From NCBI RefSeq assembly GCF_009183655.1, contig NZ_WEIO01000002.1, forward strand, positions 248,001-312,000: a DNA stretch of 64,000 nucleotides. Direction: 5' to 3'. Position numbers and translations under genes: made by a program. Position 1 is the stretch's first letter; each line of letters begins with the position of its first letter. The DNA is from Bacillus aerolatus (GTDB lineage Bacteria > Bacillota > Bacilli > Bacillales > Domibacillaceae). Below, piece after piece: positions 46,945 to 56,340 of the stretch. Below the pieces are notes generated by a model that did not search any database, was not told the origin of the DNA, and saw only the letters and a list, made by a program, of their open reading frames with translations.

Positions 46945-48063
46945 ATGAGCACTGAACTATATGATGCTCTTTTATATTTGGAAAAAGAAAAAGGAATTGA
47001 ACGAAATCTAATTATCGAAGCGATTGAAGCTGCACTTGTCTCTGCTTACAAGCGAAATTTCAACCAAGCGCAAAATGTCCGCGTTGATTTGAACCTTGAA
47101 TCAGGCACGATGCGCGTGTTCGCCCGCAAAGAAGTGGTAGATGAAGTGTTCGATTCGCGTCTCGAAATTTCCGAAGCTCAAGCGCGCGAAATCAACCCGT
47201 CTTATGAAATCGGGGACATTGTCGAGCTTGAGGTTACACCTAAAGATTTCGGCCGCATCGCCGCTCAAACAGCTAAACAAGTTGTTACTCAACGTGTGAG
47301 GGAAGCGGAGCGAGGTATTATTTATTCGGAATTTATTGACCGTGAGGAAGATATTATGACGGGAATTGTCCAGCGGCAAGATTCCCGTTTCATCTACGTC
47401 AGTCTCGGCAAAATCGAAGCGCTTTTGCCGCTGGCTGAGCAAATGCCAAATGAAAGTTATAAGCCCCATGACCGAATTAAGGTGTATATTACGAAAGTAG
47501 AACGGACAACAAAAGGGCCGCAAATTTTTGTTTCAAGAACCCATCCGGGACTGTTAAAGCGTTTATTTGAAATTGAAGTGCCGGAAATCTTTGACGGCAC
47601 AGTGGAGATTCGATCTGTTTCCCGTGAAGCGGGTGACCGTTCGAAAATTTCGGTCTATGCTGAAAATCCTGAAGTCGATCCGGTCGGTGCGTGTGTTGGG
47701 CCAAAAGGAAACCGCGTCCAGGCGATTGTCAATGAACTAAAAGGCGAAAAAATCGATATCGTGAAATGGTCCGAAGACCCAGTTGTATTTGTAGCCAACG
47801 CGCTAAGTCCATCGAAAGTAGTCGATGTGCAGGTAGACGAAGAGGCGAAAGCAACAACGGTCGTCGTTCCTGATTACCAGCTGTCTCTCGCCATCGGCAA
47901 ACGCGGTCAAAATGCCCGCTTGGCAGCCAAGTTAACAGGTTGGAAGATTGATATTAAAAGTGAGACAGATGCGCGTGAAGCCGGAATTTATCCACGTGAA
48001 AACGTTGTATCGGCTATTGAAGACGAAGAGGCTTATGACTTTTCCTCCGAAGAAATTGAATAA
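46945..48063 (+). CDS. nusA: NusA, transcription elongation/termination factor
   Basis: NusA binds RNA polymerase and modulates pausing, termination and antitermination. ATG 46945 (MSTELYDALLYLEKEKG) gives 372 residues, matching B. subtilis. The N-terminal domain is followed by S1 (about 135-200, IMTGIVQRQDSRFIYVSLGK) and two KH domains (VGPKGNRVQAIVNELKGEKI; LAIGKRGQNARLAAKLTGWK). An in-frame ATG at 46906 with AAGGGG 4 bases upstream could give a 13-residue longer form. Confidence 0.98.
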   Translation: MSTELYDALLYLEKEKGIERNLIIEAIEAALVSAYKRNFNQAQNVRVDLNLESGTMRVFARKEVVDEVFDSRLEISEAQAREINPSYEIGDIVELEVTPKDFGRIAAQTAKQVVTQRVREAERGIIYSEFIDREEDIMTGIVQRQDSRFIYVSLGKIEALLPLAEQMPNESYKPHDRIKVYITKVERTTKGPQIFVSRTHPGLLKRLFEIEVPEIFDGTVEIRSVSREAGDRSKISVYAENPEVDPVGACVGPKGNRVQAIVNELKGEKIDIVKWSEDPVVFVANALSPSKVVDVQVDEEAKATTVVVPDYQLSLAIGKRGQNARLAAKLTGWKIDIKSETDAREAGIYPRENVVSAIEDEEAYDFSSEEIE

Positions 48064-48076
48064 GAGGTGAAGAAAA

Positions 48077-48352
48077 ATGACTCATCCCAAAAAAGTACCG
48101 TTAAGAAAATGTGTAGCTACAGGGGAAATGAAAGCAAAAAAAGAAATGGTACGTGTTGTCCGCTCTAAAGAAGGAGAAGTGTCCGTGGATGTAACTGGAA
48201 AAAAGTCCGGCCGCGGAGCGTATGTGTCAAAAACAAAGGAAGCCGTTGAATTGGCGAAAACAAAAGGCATTTTATCCAGGCAGCTGAATGTCAGTGTGCC
48301 GGACAGTGTATTTGAAGAACTCCTTTCAATTGTGGAAAAGGAGACGAATTAA
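48077..48352 (+). CDS. rnpM: YlxR (RnpM), RNA-binding RNase P modulator
   Basis: This is a small basic RNA-binding protein of 91 residues. The YlxR signature is at the N-terminus (LRKCVATGEMKAKKEMVRVV) with KSGRGAYVSKTKEAVELA in the middle. The homologue in B. subtilis is reported to bind and modulate RNase P; it was earlier a hypothetical in the nusA operon. AAGAGGTG precedes the ATG. It lies between nusA and ylxQ. Confidence 0.95.
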   Translation: MTHPKKVPLRKCVATGEMKAKKEMVRVVRSKEGEVSVDVTGKKSGRGAYVSKTKEAVELAKTKGILSRQLNVSVPDSVFEELLSIVEKETN

Positions 48353-48355
48353 ACG

Positions 48356-48673
48356 ATGAATGAGCCTCAATGGGCAAGGCTATTAGGATTAGCTACAAGA
48401 GCACGAAAGATCATTTCAGGTGAAGAGCTGACAGTAAAAGAAATTCAAAAAGGCCGGGCAGAGCTGGTGTTGCTCTCAGCAGATGCATCACCAAATACAA
48501 AGAAAAAAATCCAGGACAAAGCAAGCTTTTATCAAGTGCCCTTAAAGTGGATTGATAATCGGTATGTTCTCGGCCAGGCAATCGGCAAAGAGGCAAGGGT
48601 AGTTGCAGCCGTTTTAGACGCAGGGTTTGCTAAGAAGCTTTCCGCCCTCCTCGATGATACTATGCGGGGGTGA
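48356..48673 (+). CDS. ylxQ: YlxQ, L7Ae-family K-turn RNA-binding protein
   Basis: This is a 105-residue ribosomal-protein-L7Ae-like protein. The family pattern is seen in [22 protein letters not shown] followed by a [19 protein letters not shown] segment. The function is not well established beyond RNA binding. It is three bases downstream of ylxR and ends 4 bases before infB. Confidence 0.95.
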   Translation: MNEPQWARLLGLATRARKIISGEELTVKEIQKGRAELVLLSADASPNTKKKIQDKASFYQVPLKWIDNRYVLGQAIGKEARVVAAVLDAGFAKKLSALLDDTMRG

Positions 48674-48677
48674 ACAT

Positions 48678-50840
48678 ATGAGTAAACAAAGAGTATATGA
48701 ATACGCGAAAGAAAAAAACGTGTCAAGTAAAGTAGTCATTGAAAAATTAAAAGAGTTGAATGTAGAAGTCTCTAACCATATGACTGTTATTGACGAGGAG
48801 GCTATACAAAAATTGGATAAATCGATCTCAAACAAACAAACTAATCAACCAAAAACAGGCCAGCAAAACAAGCAGGCAGCAAGCACTCAGGGAACAAGCC
48901 GTGGAACTGCTGCTAATAAAAGCAAGCCGGGAACTAAAGGAACATCCGGACAGAAAAATACGCAACAAAAAGGATTTAATCAGGCAAAAGGGAACAATAG
49001 AAATCAAGGGAGAGGCAAGCAGCAAGGTAATAAACAAAGGCAATCAAAGCCAGTTGCTGCAACACAGCCGCCAAAAGTAAAAGAACTCCCTGAGAAAATT
49101 ACTTTCTCCGGCTCGTTAACGGTTGCGGAATTGGGGAAAAAATTAAACCGTGAACCGTCCGAGATTATTAAAAAGCTGTTTATGTTAGGTGTCATGGCCA
49201 CGATCAACCAAGAATTGGACAGCGATGCTATTGAGCTTGTAGCCAGCGAATATGGTGTAGAAGTAGAAGAAGAAATTTTAATCGATAAAGCAGATCTGGA
49301 AGTATATTTTGGAGAAGATGATGAAGGCAAACAAATCGAACGTCCAGCAGTTGTGACTATCATGGGGCACGTTGACCACGGGAAAACAACACTTCTTGAT
49401 TCGATCCGTAACACGAAAGTATCAGAAGGAGAAGCCGGCGGGATTACGCAGCATATCGGTGCGTACCAAATTGAGGAAGGCGACAAGAAAATCACGTTCC
49501 TTGATACACCAGGGCATGCGGCGTTTACAACGATGCGCGCACGGGGAGCAAAAATCACAGATATTACCATTCTTGTCGTGGCTGCAGATGACGGTGTCAT
49601 GCCGCAAACAGTCGAAGCCATCAACCATGCGAAGGCAGCTGAAGTGCCAATTATCGTAGCTGTGAACAAAATTGATAAGCCAACAGCTAATCCAGACCGC
49701 GTGATGCAGGAATTAACTGAGCAAGGACTTGTTCCGGAAGCATGGGGCGGCGAAACGATCTTCGTTCCGCTTTCAGCCAAGACAGGTGAAGGTATTGAGC
49801 AATTGCTTGAAATGATCCTGCTCGTTGCAGAGGTGGAAGAGTTAAAAGCGAACCCTGGCCGCCGGGCAATTGGTACTGTAATTGAAGCCGAGCTTGATAA
49901 AGGGCGAGGCTCTGTTGCGACATTGCTTGTGCAAAATGGAACGTTAAATGTCGGAGATCCGATTGTTGTCGGCAATACGTTCGGCCGTGTTCGTGCTATG
50001 GTGAATGACCTTGGCCGCCGGATAAAAACAGCTGGTCCATCGACACCGATTGAAATTACCGGTTTAAATGACGTTCCGCTTGCCGGTGACCGCTTTGTCG
50101 TATTTGACGACGAGAAAACAGCTCGTCAAATTGGTGAATCCCGTGCTCAAGAAGCTCTGCAGGCACAGCGCAGCGAAAAAACGCGTGTTAGTCTTGATAA
50201 CTTGTTTGAGCATATGAAGCAAGGGGAAATGAAAGACTTAAACATCGTTTTGAAAGCTGACGTTCAAGGATCACTTGAAGCTGTTGCGGCAGCTCTTAAC
50301 AAACTGGAAGTAGAAGGCGTGAATGTGAAAATCATTCATACGGGCGTCGGTGCCATCACTGAATCCGATATTATTCTTGCTTCTGCTTCAAATGCAATCG
50401 TGATTGGCTTCAACGTCCGTCCAGATGTAAATGCGAAGCGGGCAGCTGATGCAGAAGCAGTCGATGTTCGTCTTCACCGCATCATTTATAAGGCAATTGA
50501 AGAAATTGAAGCGGCAATGAAAGGGATGCTCGACCCTGAATTCCAGGAAAAAATTATCGGTCAGGCAGAAGTACGCCAAACCTTTAAGGTATCCAAAGTG
50601 GGTACAATTGCCGGCTCTTACGTCACAGAAGGAAAGATTACCCGTGACAGCGGCGTGCGTTTAATCCGTGACAGCATCGTTATTTTTGAAGGGCAAGTCG
50701 ACGCACTTAGACGTTTCAAGGATGATGCCAAAGAAGTCAGCCAAGGATATGAGTGCGGAATTACCATTAAAAACTTCAACGATGTTAAGGAAGGCGACAT
50801 TATTGAAGCCTTTATTGAGGAAGAAATCGAGCGCAAATGA
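48678..50840 (+). CDS. infB: Translation initiation factor IF-2
   Basis: IF-2 is a GTPase that places fMet-tRNA on the 30S subunit. ATG 48678 follows GGGGGTGA and gives 720 residues. A short N-terminal IF2_N motif ([19 protein letters not shown]) is followed by a Gln/Asn/Lys-rich disordered region (about 60-130). A second IF2_N motif follows, then the G domain with GHVDHGKT at 230-237, DTPGHAAF, and NKID. Domains II to IV follow. It overlaps ylxP by 4 bases. Confidence 0.99.
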   Translation: MSKQRVYEYAKEKNVSSKVVIEKLKELNVEVSNHMTVIDEEAIQKLDKSISNKQTNQPKTGQQNKQAASTQGTSRGTAANKSKPGTKGTSGQKNTQQKGFNQAKGNNRNQGRGKQQGNKQRQSKPVAATQPPKVKELPEKITFSGSLTVAELGKKLNREPSEIIKKLFMLGVMATINQELDSDAIELVASEYGVEVEEEILIDKADLEVYFGEDDEGKQIERPAVVTIMGHVDHGKTTLLDSIRNTKVSEGEAGGITQHIGAYQIEEGDKKITFLDTPGHAAFTTMRARGAKITDITILVVAADDGVMPQTVEAINHAKAAEVPIIVAVNKIDKPTANPDRVMQELTEQGLVPEAWGGETIFVPLSAKTGEGIEQLLEMILLVAEVEELKANPGRRAIGTVIEAELDKGRGSVATLLVQNGTLNVGDPIVVGNTFGRVRAMVNDLGRRIKTAGPSTPIEITGLNDVPLAGDRFVVFDDEKTARQIGESRAQEALQAQRSEKTRVSLDNLFEHMKQGEMKDLNIVLKADVQGSLEAVAAALNKLEVEGVNVKIIHTGVGAITESDIILASASNAIVIGFNVRPDVNAKRAADAEAVDVRLHRIIYKAIEEIEAAMKGMLDPEFQEKIIGQAEVRQTFKVSKVGTIAGSYVTEGKITRDSGVRLIRDSIVIFEGQVDALRRFKDDAKEVSQGYECGITIKNFNDVKEGDIIEAFIEEEIERK

Positions 50841-51115
50841 TTGGTTACGCCGAAGTAGAATATTTAATTTATGATTCGCACTCGTTAAAGGAAAAGCGGG
50901 CAGTGTTGCAGCGCACCATTACGCGTCTCAAGCAAAAGTTAAATGTCTCCGTGGCGGAAATTGACCATCAAGACGTCTGGCAGCGTACAAAACTTGCCAT
51001 AGTCACTGTCGCTTCCTCCAGGAAGGCAGCGGAAAGAGAGCTGGCTAATGCCTTACACTTTCTGGATTCTTTCCCTGAGTGGGAACGGCTCGCTACTTCC
51101 TATGAATGGCTATAG
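50837..51115 (+). CDS. ylxP: YlxP, DUF503 family protein
   Basis: This is a 92-residue ferredoxin-fold-like protein of the DUF503 family, recognised from [21 protein letters not shown] and [21 protein letters not shown] link to ribosome maturation has been proposed because it always sits between infB and rbfA; no function can be read from the sequence. The ATG overlaps the infB stop. Confidence 0.93.
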   Translation: MIGYAEVEYLIYDSHSLKEKRAVLQRTITRLKQKLNVSVAEIDHQDVWQRTKLAIVTVASSRKAAERELANALHFLDSFPEWERLATSYEWL

Positions 51116-51128
51116 TGAGGTGAGAAAG

Positions 51129-51482
51129 ATGAGTCTTCGTTCGAATCGTGTCGGTGAACAAATGAAAAAAGAACTGACAGATATTTTAAACCGGAAAGTA
51201 AAAGATCCGCGCATTGGCTTTATTACCGTAACGGATGTAGAAGTCACTGGCGACCTTCAGCAGGCAAAGGTGTATATCACAGTCCTTGGTAAGGAACAAG
51301 AACGTGAAGATACGTTAAAAGCTCTGACGAAAGCAAAAGGATTTATCCGTTCGGAAGTTGGACAGAGAATTCGCCTGCGCAAAACTCCGGAGTTGCTTTT
51401 TGAAATTGATGAATCGATTGAATATGGCAACCGCATTGATACTCTGTTAAGAGAAATCGACAGCCATTCAACGGACCATTGA
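51129..51482 (+). CDS. rbfA: RbfA, 30S ribosome-binding factor
   Basis: RbfA is a KH-like factor for late 16S maturation. ATG 51129 after GAGGTGAGAA gives 117 residues, equal to B. subtilis RbfA. The open frame upstream overlaps ylxP and is not used. Signature stretches are [21 protein letters not shown] and [21 protein letters not shown]. It is followed by a structured 132-base gap before truB. Confidence 0.97.
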   Translation: MSLRSNRVGEQMKKELTDILNRKVKDPRIGFITVTDVEVTGDLQQAKVYITVLGKEQEREDTLKALTKAKGFIRSEVGQRIRLRKTPELLFEIDESIEYGNRIDTLLREIDSHSTDH

Positions 51483-51489
51483 TGAATAC

Positions 51490-51589
51490 AAAAGGTTCAT
51501 AAGGTTCTGGCCTCTTCAGTGAATGCTATATAGACGTCTATTTTTCACACATCTATATTCATTTCCTCTGGAGGTACGGAACCTTTTTT
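51490..51589 (+). terminator. Nested long-range hairpin with T tract between rbfA and truB
   Basis: AAAAGGTTC (51490-51498) pairs with GAACCTTTT (51579-51587), followed by more T. Inside it CCTC (51511-51514) faces GAGG (51571-51574) and TGAAT (51520-51524) faces ATTCA (51557-51561). A second copy AAGGTTC (51501-51507) could replace the first as partner, giving two alternative folds. A 12-base palindrome lies at 51530-51541. Confidence 0.6.
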
Positions 51590-51614
51590 ATGCCTTAAAA
51601 AGGAGAGAAATCGA

Positions 51615-52523
51615 ATGAATGGTATACTTCCTCTTTGGAAGGAAAAAGGAATGACCTCTCATGATTGCGTGTTTAAAGTGCGCAAAATCCTTCGAATGAA
51701 AAAAGTAGGCCATACCGGAACGCTTGATCCCGACGTGGAAGGAGTATTGCCTATTTGTGTTGGCCGGGCGACGAAGCTCGCCGAGTACATAATGAATTCA
51801 GGAAAAACATACGAAGGTGAAGTGACCATCGGGTTTTCAACGACAACAGAAGATGCTTCTGGAGAAATAGTGGAACAACAGCCTGTTCATTCCAGTATTA
51901 CTAGAGCTGAAATATTGAGAGTTCTGCAGTCGCTGACTGGTGACATCATCCAAACGCCGCCGATGTTTTCCGCGGTGAAAGTAAACGGCAAGCGGCTGTA
52001 TGAATATGCCCGTCAAGGTATAGAAGTAGACAGGCCTTCGAGAACAGTCACGATTCATGAGCTAAAATTATTGGACGACAAAGAATTATTTGAAGGAGAA
52101 ACTATTCGTTTTTCTTTCCGTGCCACCTGCAGCAAAGGGACATATATCCGTACGTTGGCCGTGATGATCGGTGAAAAGCTTGGGTATCCGGCACATATGT
52201 CGAGCCTCGTACGTATCTCTTCAGGAGGCTTTAACGAACAAGAATGCCTCACGCTTGATGCGTTAAAAACACTTCAAGAAAATGAAGAGATTTTAACCGT
52301 TCTTCAGCCTCTCGCAAAGGGAGTGGATCATTTGCCGAAATGGATAATAAGTGGTACATTAGCAAAGAAAGTAATCAATGGGTCTGTACTAGATGTTCCT
52401 GCAGATTGGCCGCTGGAAGCGAAGGAAGCAGCGGTATTTGAAGATGAGGAATTGCTGGCTATTTATCAGCTGCATCCGACAAAGCCGGGGAAGATTAAGC
52501 CGGTTAAAGTGTTAGTCGATTGA
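51615..52523 (+). CDS. truB: TruB, tRNA pseudouridine-55 synthase
   Basis: TruB makes pseudouridine 55 in the T arm of tRNA. It has 302 residues. The catalytic motif is GHTGTLDP with D38. Other family stretches are YEGEVTIGFSTTTEDASGE, QTPPMFSAVKVNGKRLYEYAR and CSKGTYIRTLAVMIGEKLG. AAGGAGAG precedes the ATG. The structured terminator-like element at 51490-51589 precedes it. Confidence 0.98.
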   Translation: MNGILPLWKEKGMTSHDCVFKVRKILRMKKVGHTGTLDPDVEGVLPICVGRATKLAEYIMNSGKTYEGEVTIGFSTTTEDASGEIVEQQPVHSSITRAEILRVLQSLTGDIIQTPPMFSAVKVNGKRLYEYARQGIEVDRPSRTVTIHELKLLDDKELFEGETIRFSFRATCSKGTYIRTLAVMIGEKLGYPAHMSSLVRISSGGFNEQECLTLDALKTLQENEEILTVLQPLAKGVDHLPKWIISGTLAKKVINGSVLDVPADWPLEAKEAAVFEDEELLAIYQLHPTKPGKIKPVKVLVD

Positions 52524-52543
52524 CGGGAAGACAGGTGAAGACA

Positions 52544-53491
52544 GTGAAAGTATGTATGTTACACCATCCTCATAACCTACAAAAAAACGACTTGCCTCTT
52601 TTAGTAATGGCCCTTGGATTTTTCGACGGAGTCCATACCGGGCACCAACAAGTGATTCGTGCAGCGATAGAGAAGGCAAAGGAACAAGGTATGAAGAGTG
52701 CAGTGATGACGTTTGACCCGCATCCATCCGTCGTCCTTGGGCACAAGCATAAACAAATAAAATATATTACTCCCCTCGATGAAAAGATCAAAAGAATCGA
52801 ATCATTAGGCGTTGATTATTTGTTCATCGTTCGATTCACTTCTGATTTTGCCGCGCTTGAACCACAGCAATTTGTCGATGATTATATTATCGGCCTGCAT
52901 GTACAGCATGTCGTGGCTGGGTTTGACTATACATATGGCAGACTTGGTAAAGGCACGATGGAAACCATCCCTTTTCATTCACGCGGAGCGTTTACTTCTA
53001 TAGCCGTTGATAAATTTGAACACAACGAGGAAAAAGTCAGTTCCACAAAAATCCGGCAGCTGCTCAGTGAAGGTAATGTGGAAGAAGCCGCCAGGCTGCT
53101 TGGGCGGCCATATGAAGTAAAGGGAACAGTGATTCATGGAGATAAGCGGGGCCGCAAAATAGGATTCCCAACAGCAAATATAGAAGTAAATGAAGACGAT
53201 CTCGTCCCTGAATCAGGTGTATACGCGGTGAAAATAAAAGTAAAAGGAAAATGGCATAACGGGGTGTGCAATATCGGCTACCGTCCGACGTTTAAACATC
53301 CTGACGAACATCGGCTGTCAGTAGAAGTGCATATATTTAATTTTCAGCTTTCTATTTATGGAGAAGAAGCAGCCATCCAGTGGTATGTTCGTTTGCGTGG
53401 CGAGCAAAAGTTTGATGGAATTGAAGCGCTTGTTACTCAGATCGATAAAGACAAGCAGGCGGCGATTACTTACTTTGAAAAGTATGCATAA
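52544..53491 (+). CDS. ribF: Bifunctional riboflavin kinase / FAD synthetase
   Basis: This enzyme converts riboflavin to FMN and FAD. GTG 52544 after AGGTGA gives 315 residues, as in B. subtilis RibC. The N-terminal FAD synthetase has GFFDGVHTGHQ and VVAGFDYTYGRLGKG. The C-terminal kinase has VIHGDKRGRKIGFPTANIEV and GVCNIGYRPTF. No FMN riboswitch is present: only about 20 bases separate it from truB. Confidence 0.97.
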   Translation: MKVCMLHHPHNLQKNDLPLLVMALGFFDGVHTGHQQVIRAAIEKAKEQGMKSAVMTFDPHPSVVLGHKHKQIKYITPLDEKIKRIESLGVDYLFIVRFTSDFAALEPQQFVDDYIIGLHVQHVVAGFDYTYGRLGKGTMETIPFHSRGAFTSIAVDKFEHNEEKVSSTKIRQLLSEGNVEEAARLLGRPYEVKGTVIHGDKRGRKIGFPTANIEVNEDDLVPESGVYAVKIKVKGKWHNGVCNIGYRPTFKHPDEHRLSVEVHIFNFQLSIYGEEAAIQWYVRLRGEQKFDGIEALVTQIDKDKQAAITYFEKYA

Positions 53492-53495
53492 AAGG

Positions 53496-53524
53496 TTGCA
53501 CTCTTTCTGGAAATAAGTTATGAT
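53496..53524 (+). promoter_or_regulatory. SigA promoter of rpsO
   Basis: TTGCAC (53496-53501), 17 bases, TATGAT (53519-53524), immediately after the ribF stop. Confidence 0.7.
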
Positions 53525-53534
53525 AAGAAATGGA

Positions 53535-53618
53535 TTATTTGAACCGTTGCTCGGCATCGCGCCACTCCGACGCATGCTTGGTAACTGGGGATTTTATAAA
53601 AAATAAGGAGGAATTACA
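53535..53618 (+). promoter_or_regulatory. rpsO leader, candidate S15 autoregulatory element
   Basis: This is a non-coding leader of about 85 bases with GC-rich potential stems, TCGG (53552-53555) facing CCGA (53568-53571) nested within GTT/AAC pairs. It ends in AAGGAGGAA before the rpsO ATG. S15 leaders are known in Firmicutes; I cannot fold it reliably by hand. Confidence 0.4.
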
Positions 53619-53888
53619 ATGGCATTAACACAAGAACGCAAAAACGAAATCATCAACGAACACAAAACTCATGAGAGTGATACTGGTTCTCCGGAAGTAC
53701 AAATTGCTGTGCTTACAGAGCAAATCAATACGCTAAACAACCATTTGCGAACTCATAAAAAGGACCATCATTCACGCCGCGGTTTGTTAAAAATGGTTGG
53801 ACGTCGTCGTAACCTGTTAACATACCTTCGTAACAAAGATGTTCAACGTTACCGTGAATTAATTCAAAAACTCGGCTTACGTCGCTAA
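53619..53888 (+). CDS. rpsO: Ribosomal protein S15
   Basis: This is a primary 16S-binding protein of 89 residues, exactly the usual length. Signatures are [20 protein letters not shown] and [27 protein letters not shown] precedes the ATG. It has its own promoter and terminator and is followed by pnp, as in most bacteria. Confidence 0.99.
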   Translation: MALTQERKNEIINEHKTHESDTGSPEVQIAVLTEQINTLNNHLRTHKKDHHSRRGLLKMVGRRRNLLTYLRNKDVQRYRELIQKLGLRR

Positions 53889-53895
53889 GCAGCTT

Positions 53896-53925
53896 AAAAA
53901 AAGCGGGATTCTTTCCCGCTTTTTT
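53896..53925 (+). terminator. Rho-independent terminator after rpsO
   Basis: AAAAAAAGCGGGA (53896-53908) pairs with TCCCGCTTTTTT (53914-53925), loop TTCTT, ending in T residues. Confidence 0.93.
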
Positions 53926-54037
53926 ATTAGGAGAAAAATAGTTGGGATTAAATTCCAACGGAAGATCGAAATAGGATGAGTAACTTGTGTTATTTTAGTG
54001 AAAAATACATAAGATAGATAAATTCAATGATTTGACT

Positions 54038-54065
54038 TTGCATGGCTCATAACGAGTGTTATGCT
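54038..54065 (+). promoter_or_regulatory. Promoter candidate and inverted repeat upstream of pnp
   Basis: TTGCAT (54038-54043), 16 bases, TATGCT (54060-54065). A perfect repeat CATAAC-GAGT-GTTATG (54048-54063) lies in the spacer and could be an operator. The rest of 53926-54121 is AT-rich and shows no gene. Confidence 0.4.
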
Positions 54066-54121
54066 ATTAGTTAGAATTGCAGGTAATGACATATTTTATT
54101 GATATAGAGAGGGGTTCATTT

Positions 54122-56245
54122 ATGGAGCAAGGGAAACAGACATTTTCCATAGAATGGGCAGGCCGCAAGCTGACTGTAGAGATCGGCCAGGTCGCTAAAC
54201 AAGCAAACGGAGCGGCATTAATCCGCTATGGAGATACAGTAGTTTTAAGTGCAGCAACTGCTTCAAAGGAAGCAAAGCCTTTTGATTTTTTTCCATTGAC
54301 AGTGAATTATGAAGAACGTTTATATGCAGTCGGGAAAATTCCGGGCGGCTTCATTAAAAGGGAAGGACGCCCGAGTGAGAAAGCGACATTGGCAAGCCGT
54401 CTAATCGACCGTCCAATCCGTCCGCTGTTTGCGGAAGGTTTCCGTAATGAAGTGCAAGTGATCAGCATGGTGATGAGTGTAGATCAGGATTGTTCTTCCG
54501 AAATGGCTGCCATGTTCGGTTCATCACTTGCTTTAAGCATTTCTGATATTCCGTTTGAAGGCCCAATTGCCGGTGTCATCGTCGGCCGTGTAGATGGAGA
54601 GTTTATCATCAATCCATCTGTTGAGCAGCTTGAAGCAAGCGATTTGCATTTAACAGTAGCAGGAACGAAAGATGCAGTGAACATGGTTGAAGCCGCTGCG
54701 GACGAAGTGCCTGAAGAAGTAATGCTTGAGGCGATTATGTTCGGTCATGAAGAAATTAAACGGTTAATTGCTTTCCAAGAAGAAATTATACAGGTGGCCG
54801 GTAAAGAGAAAACGGAAATTGCCTTGTATGAACTAAATGCAGATATTGAGCAGCAAGTGCGCTCTATCTGCGAAAAAGATTTGATCGCAGCTATCCAAGT
54901 GCAAGAAAAACATGCACGTGAAGACGCGATCAAGGCGGTAAAGCAGACAGTTATTGAAAAATTCACCGCTGAAGAAGCGGATGAAGAAACGATGAAGCAA
55001 GTGTCGCAAACTTTGGACAAGCTTGTAAAAGAAGAAGTTCGCCGCTTAATCACAGTGGAAAAAGTAAGACCAGATGGCCGGAAAATCGATGAAATTCGTC
55101 CGTTATCTTCCCTAGTCGGTATATTGCCGCGTACACACGGTTCCGGCATGTTTACACGCGGACAAACACAAGTGCTCAGTATTTGTACGCTTGGTGCATT
55201 GGGAGACGTACAAATTTTAGATGGACTTGGCATTGAAGAGTCTAAACGCTTTATGCACCATTACAACTTCCCGTCTTTCAGTGTAGGCGAAACCCGTCCG
55301 CTGCGTGCGCCGGGCCGCCGCGAGATCGGACATGGCGCTCTCGGTGAACGTGCGCTTGAACCAATCATTCCGAGTGAAAAAGATTTTCCGTATACAATTC
55401 GGCTCGTATCAGAAGTACTTGAATCAAACGGTTCTTCATCGCAAGCAAGTATTTGTGCAAGTACAATGGCCATGATGGATGCTGGTGTTCCTATTAAAGC
55501 GCCTGTAGCCGGAATCGCGATGGGTCTCGTGAAGTCCGATGAAAACTACACTGTTTTATCTGATATTCAAGGAATGGAAGATCATTTAGGCGATATGGAC
55601 TTTAAAGTGGCCGGTACGTCTAATGGTGTCACTGCTTTGCAAATGGATATTAAAATTGAAGGCTTGAGCCGGGAAATTCTCGAAGAAGCACTTCAGCAGG
55701 CGAAAAAAGGCCGTATGCATATTTTAGAGCATATGATTTCAGCGATTGCGGAACCGCGCAGTGAATTGTCCGCTTATGCTCCGAAAATTTTAACAATGAC
55801 CATCAATCCGGATAAAATCCGTGATGTTATTGGGCCGAGCGGCAAGCAAATTAATAAAATCATCGAAGAAACCGGCGTTAAGATTGATATCGAGCAAGAT
55901 GGTACGATCTTTATTTCTTCGGTTGATGCTGAAAAGAATAATGTTGCGAAGAAAATTATCGAAGACATCGTCCGCGAAGTGGAAGTGGGCCAAATGTATT
56001 CAGGTACGGTTAAACGTATTGAGAAGTTTGGCACATTTGTAGAACTCTTCCCTGGAAAAGACGGTCTTGTCCATATTTCAGAGCTTGCTGAAGAGCGTGT
56101 CCGCAAAGTGGAAGATGTTGTTTCACTTGGTGATAAGTTGCTCGTGAAAGTCATCGGAATAGATGATCAAGGACGTGTAAATCTTTCCCGTAAAGTAGTG
56201 TTGAAAGAACAAAAAGAAGCAGCTGAAAAACAGCAGCAATCATAA
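54122..56245 (+). CDS. pnp: Polynucleotide phosphorylase
   Basis: PNPase is the phosphorolytic 3' exonuclease of RNA decay. ATG 54122 after GAGAGGGG gives 707 residues. Two RNase PH-like cores are seen ([40 protein letters not shown]). A KH domain follows ([20 protein letters not shown]) and then a C-terminal S1 domain ([20 protein letters not shown]). It stands alone with a terminator at 56251. Confidence 0.99.
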   Translation: MEQGKQTFSIEWAGRKLTVEIGQVAKQANGAALIRYGDTVVLSAATASKEAKPFDFFPLTVNYEERLYAVGKIPGGFIKREGRPSEKATLASRLIDRPIRPLFAEGFRNEVQVISMVMSVDQDCSSEMAAMFGSSLALSISDIPFEGPIAGVIVGRVDGEFIINPSVEQLEASDLHLTVAGTKDAVNMVEAAADEVPEEVMLEAIMFGHEEIKRLIAFQEEIIQVAGKEKTEIALYELNADIEQQVRSICEKDLIAAIQVQEKHAREDAIKAVKQTVIEKFTAEEADEETMKQVSQTLDKLVKEEVRRLITVEKVRPDGRKIDEIRPLSSLVGILPRTHGSGMFTRGQTQVLSICTLGALGDVQILDGLGIEESKRFMHHYNFPSFSVGETRPLRAPGRREIGHGALGERALEPIIPSEKDFPYTIRLVSEVLESNGSSSQASICASTMAMMDAGVPIKAPVAGIAMGLVKSDENYTVLSDIQGMEDHLGDMDFKVAGTSNGVTALQMDIKIEGLSREILEEALQQAKKGRMHILEHMISAIAEPRSELSAYAPKILTMTINPDKIRDVIGPSGKQINKIIEETGVKIDIEQDGTIFISSVDAEKNNVAKKIIEDIVREVEVGQMYSGTVKRIEKFGTFVELFPGKDGLVHISELAEERVRKVEDVVSLGDKLLVKVIGIDDQGRVNLSRKVVLKEQKEAAEKQQQS

Positions 56246-56250
56246 TAGTT

Positions 56251-56279
56251 AAACCAGAGGGGGGATCCTCTGGTTTTTT
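56251..56279 (+). terminator. Rho-independent terminator after pnp
   Basis: AAACCAGAGG (56251-56260) pairs perfectly with CCTCTGGTTT (56267-56276), 6-base loop GGGGAT, then T residues. Confidence 0.92.
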
Positions 56280-56340
56280 GGCGTGTTCTACTTCCGTTTC
56301 ATTTTTCATAATTTTAAAACAACGGAAGGAGGCATGGACA

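Noticed and set aside
49004-49975. 323-codon open frame on the minus strand opposite infB
   Set aside because: It has no ribosome site, its composition mirrors infB codons, and it overlaps the essential GTPase domain. It is a shadow frame.
52524-52543. FMN riboswitch for ribF
   Set aside because: The gap is only 20 bases and the truB leader shows none of the conserved FMN elements.
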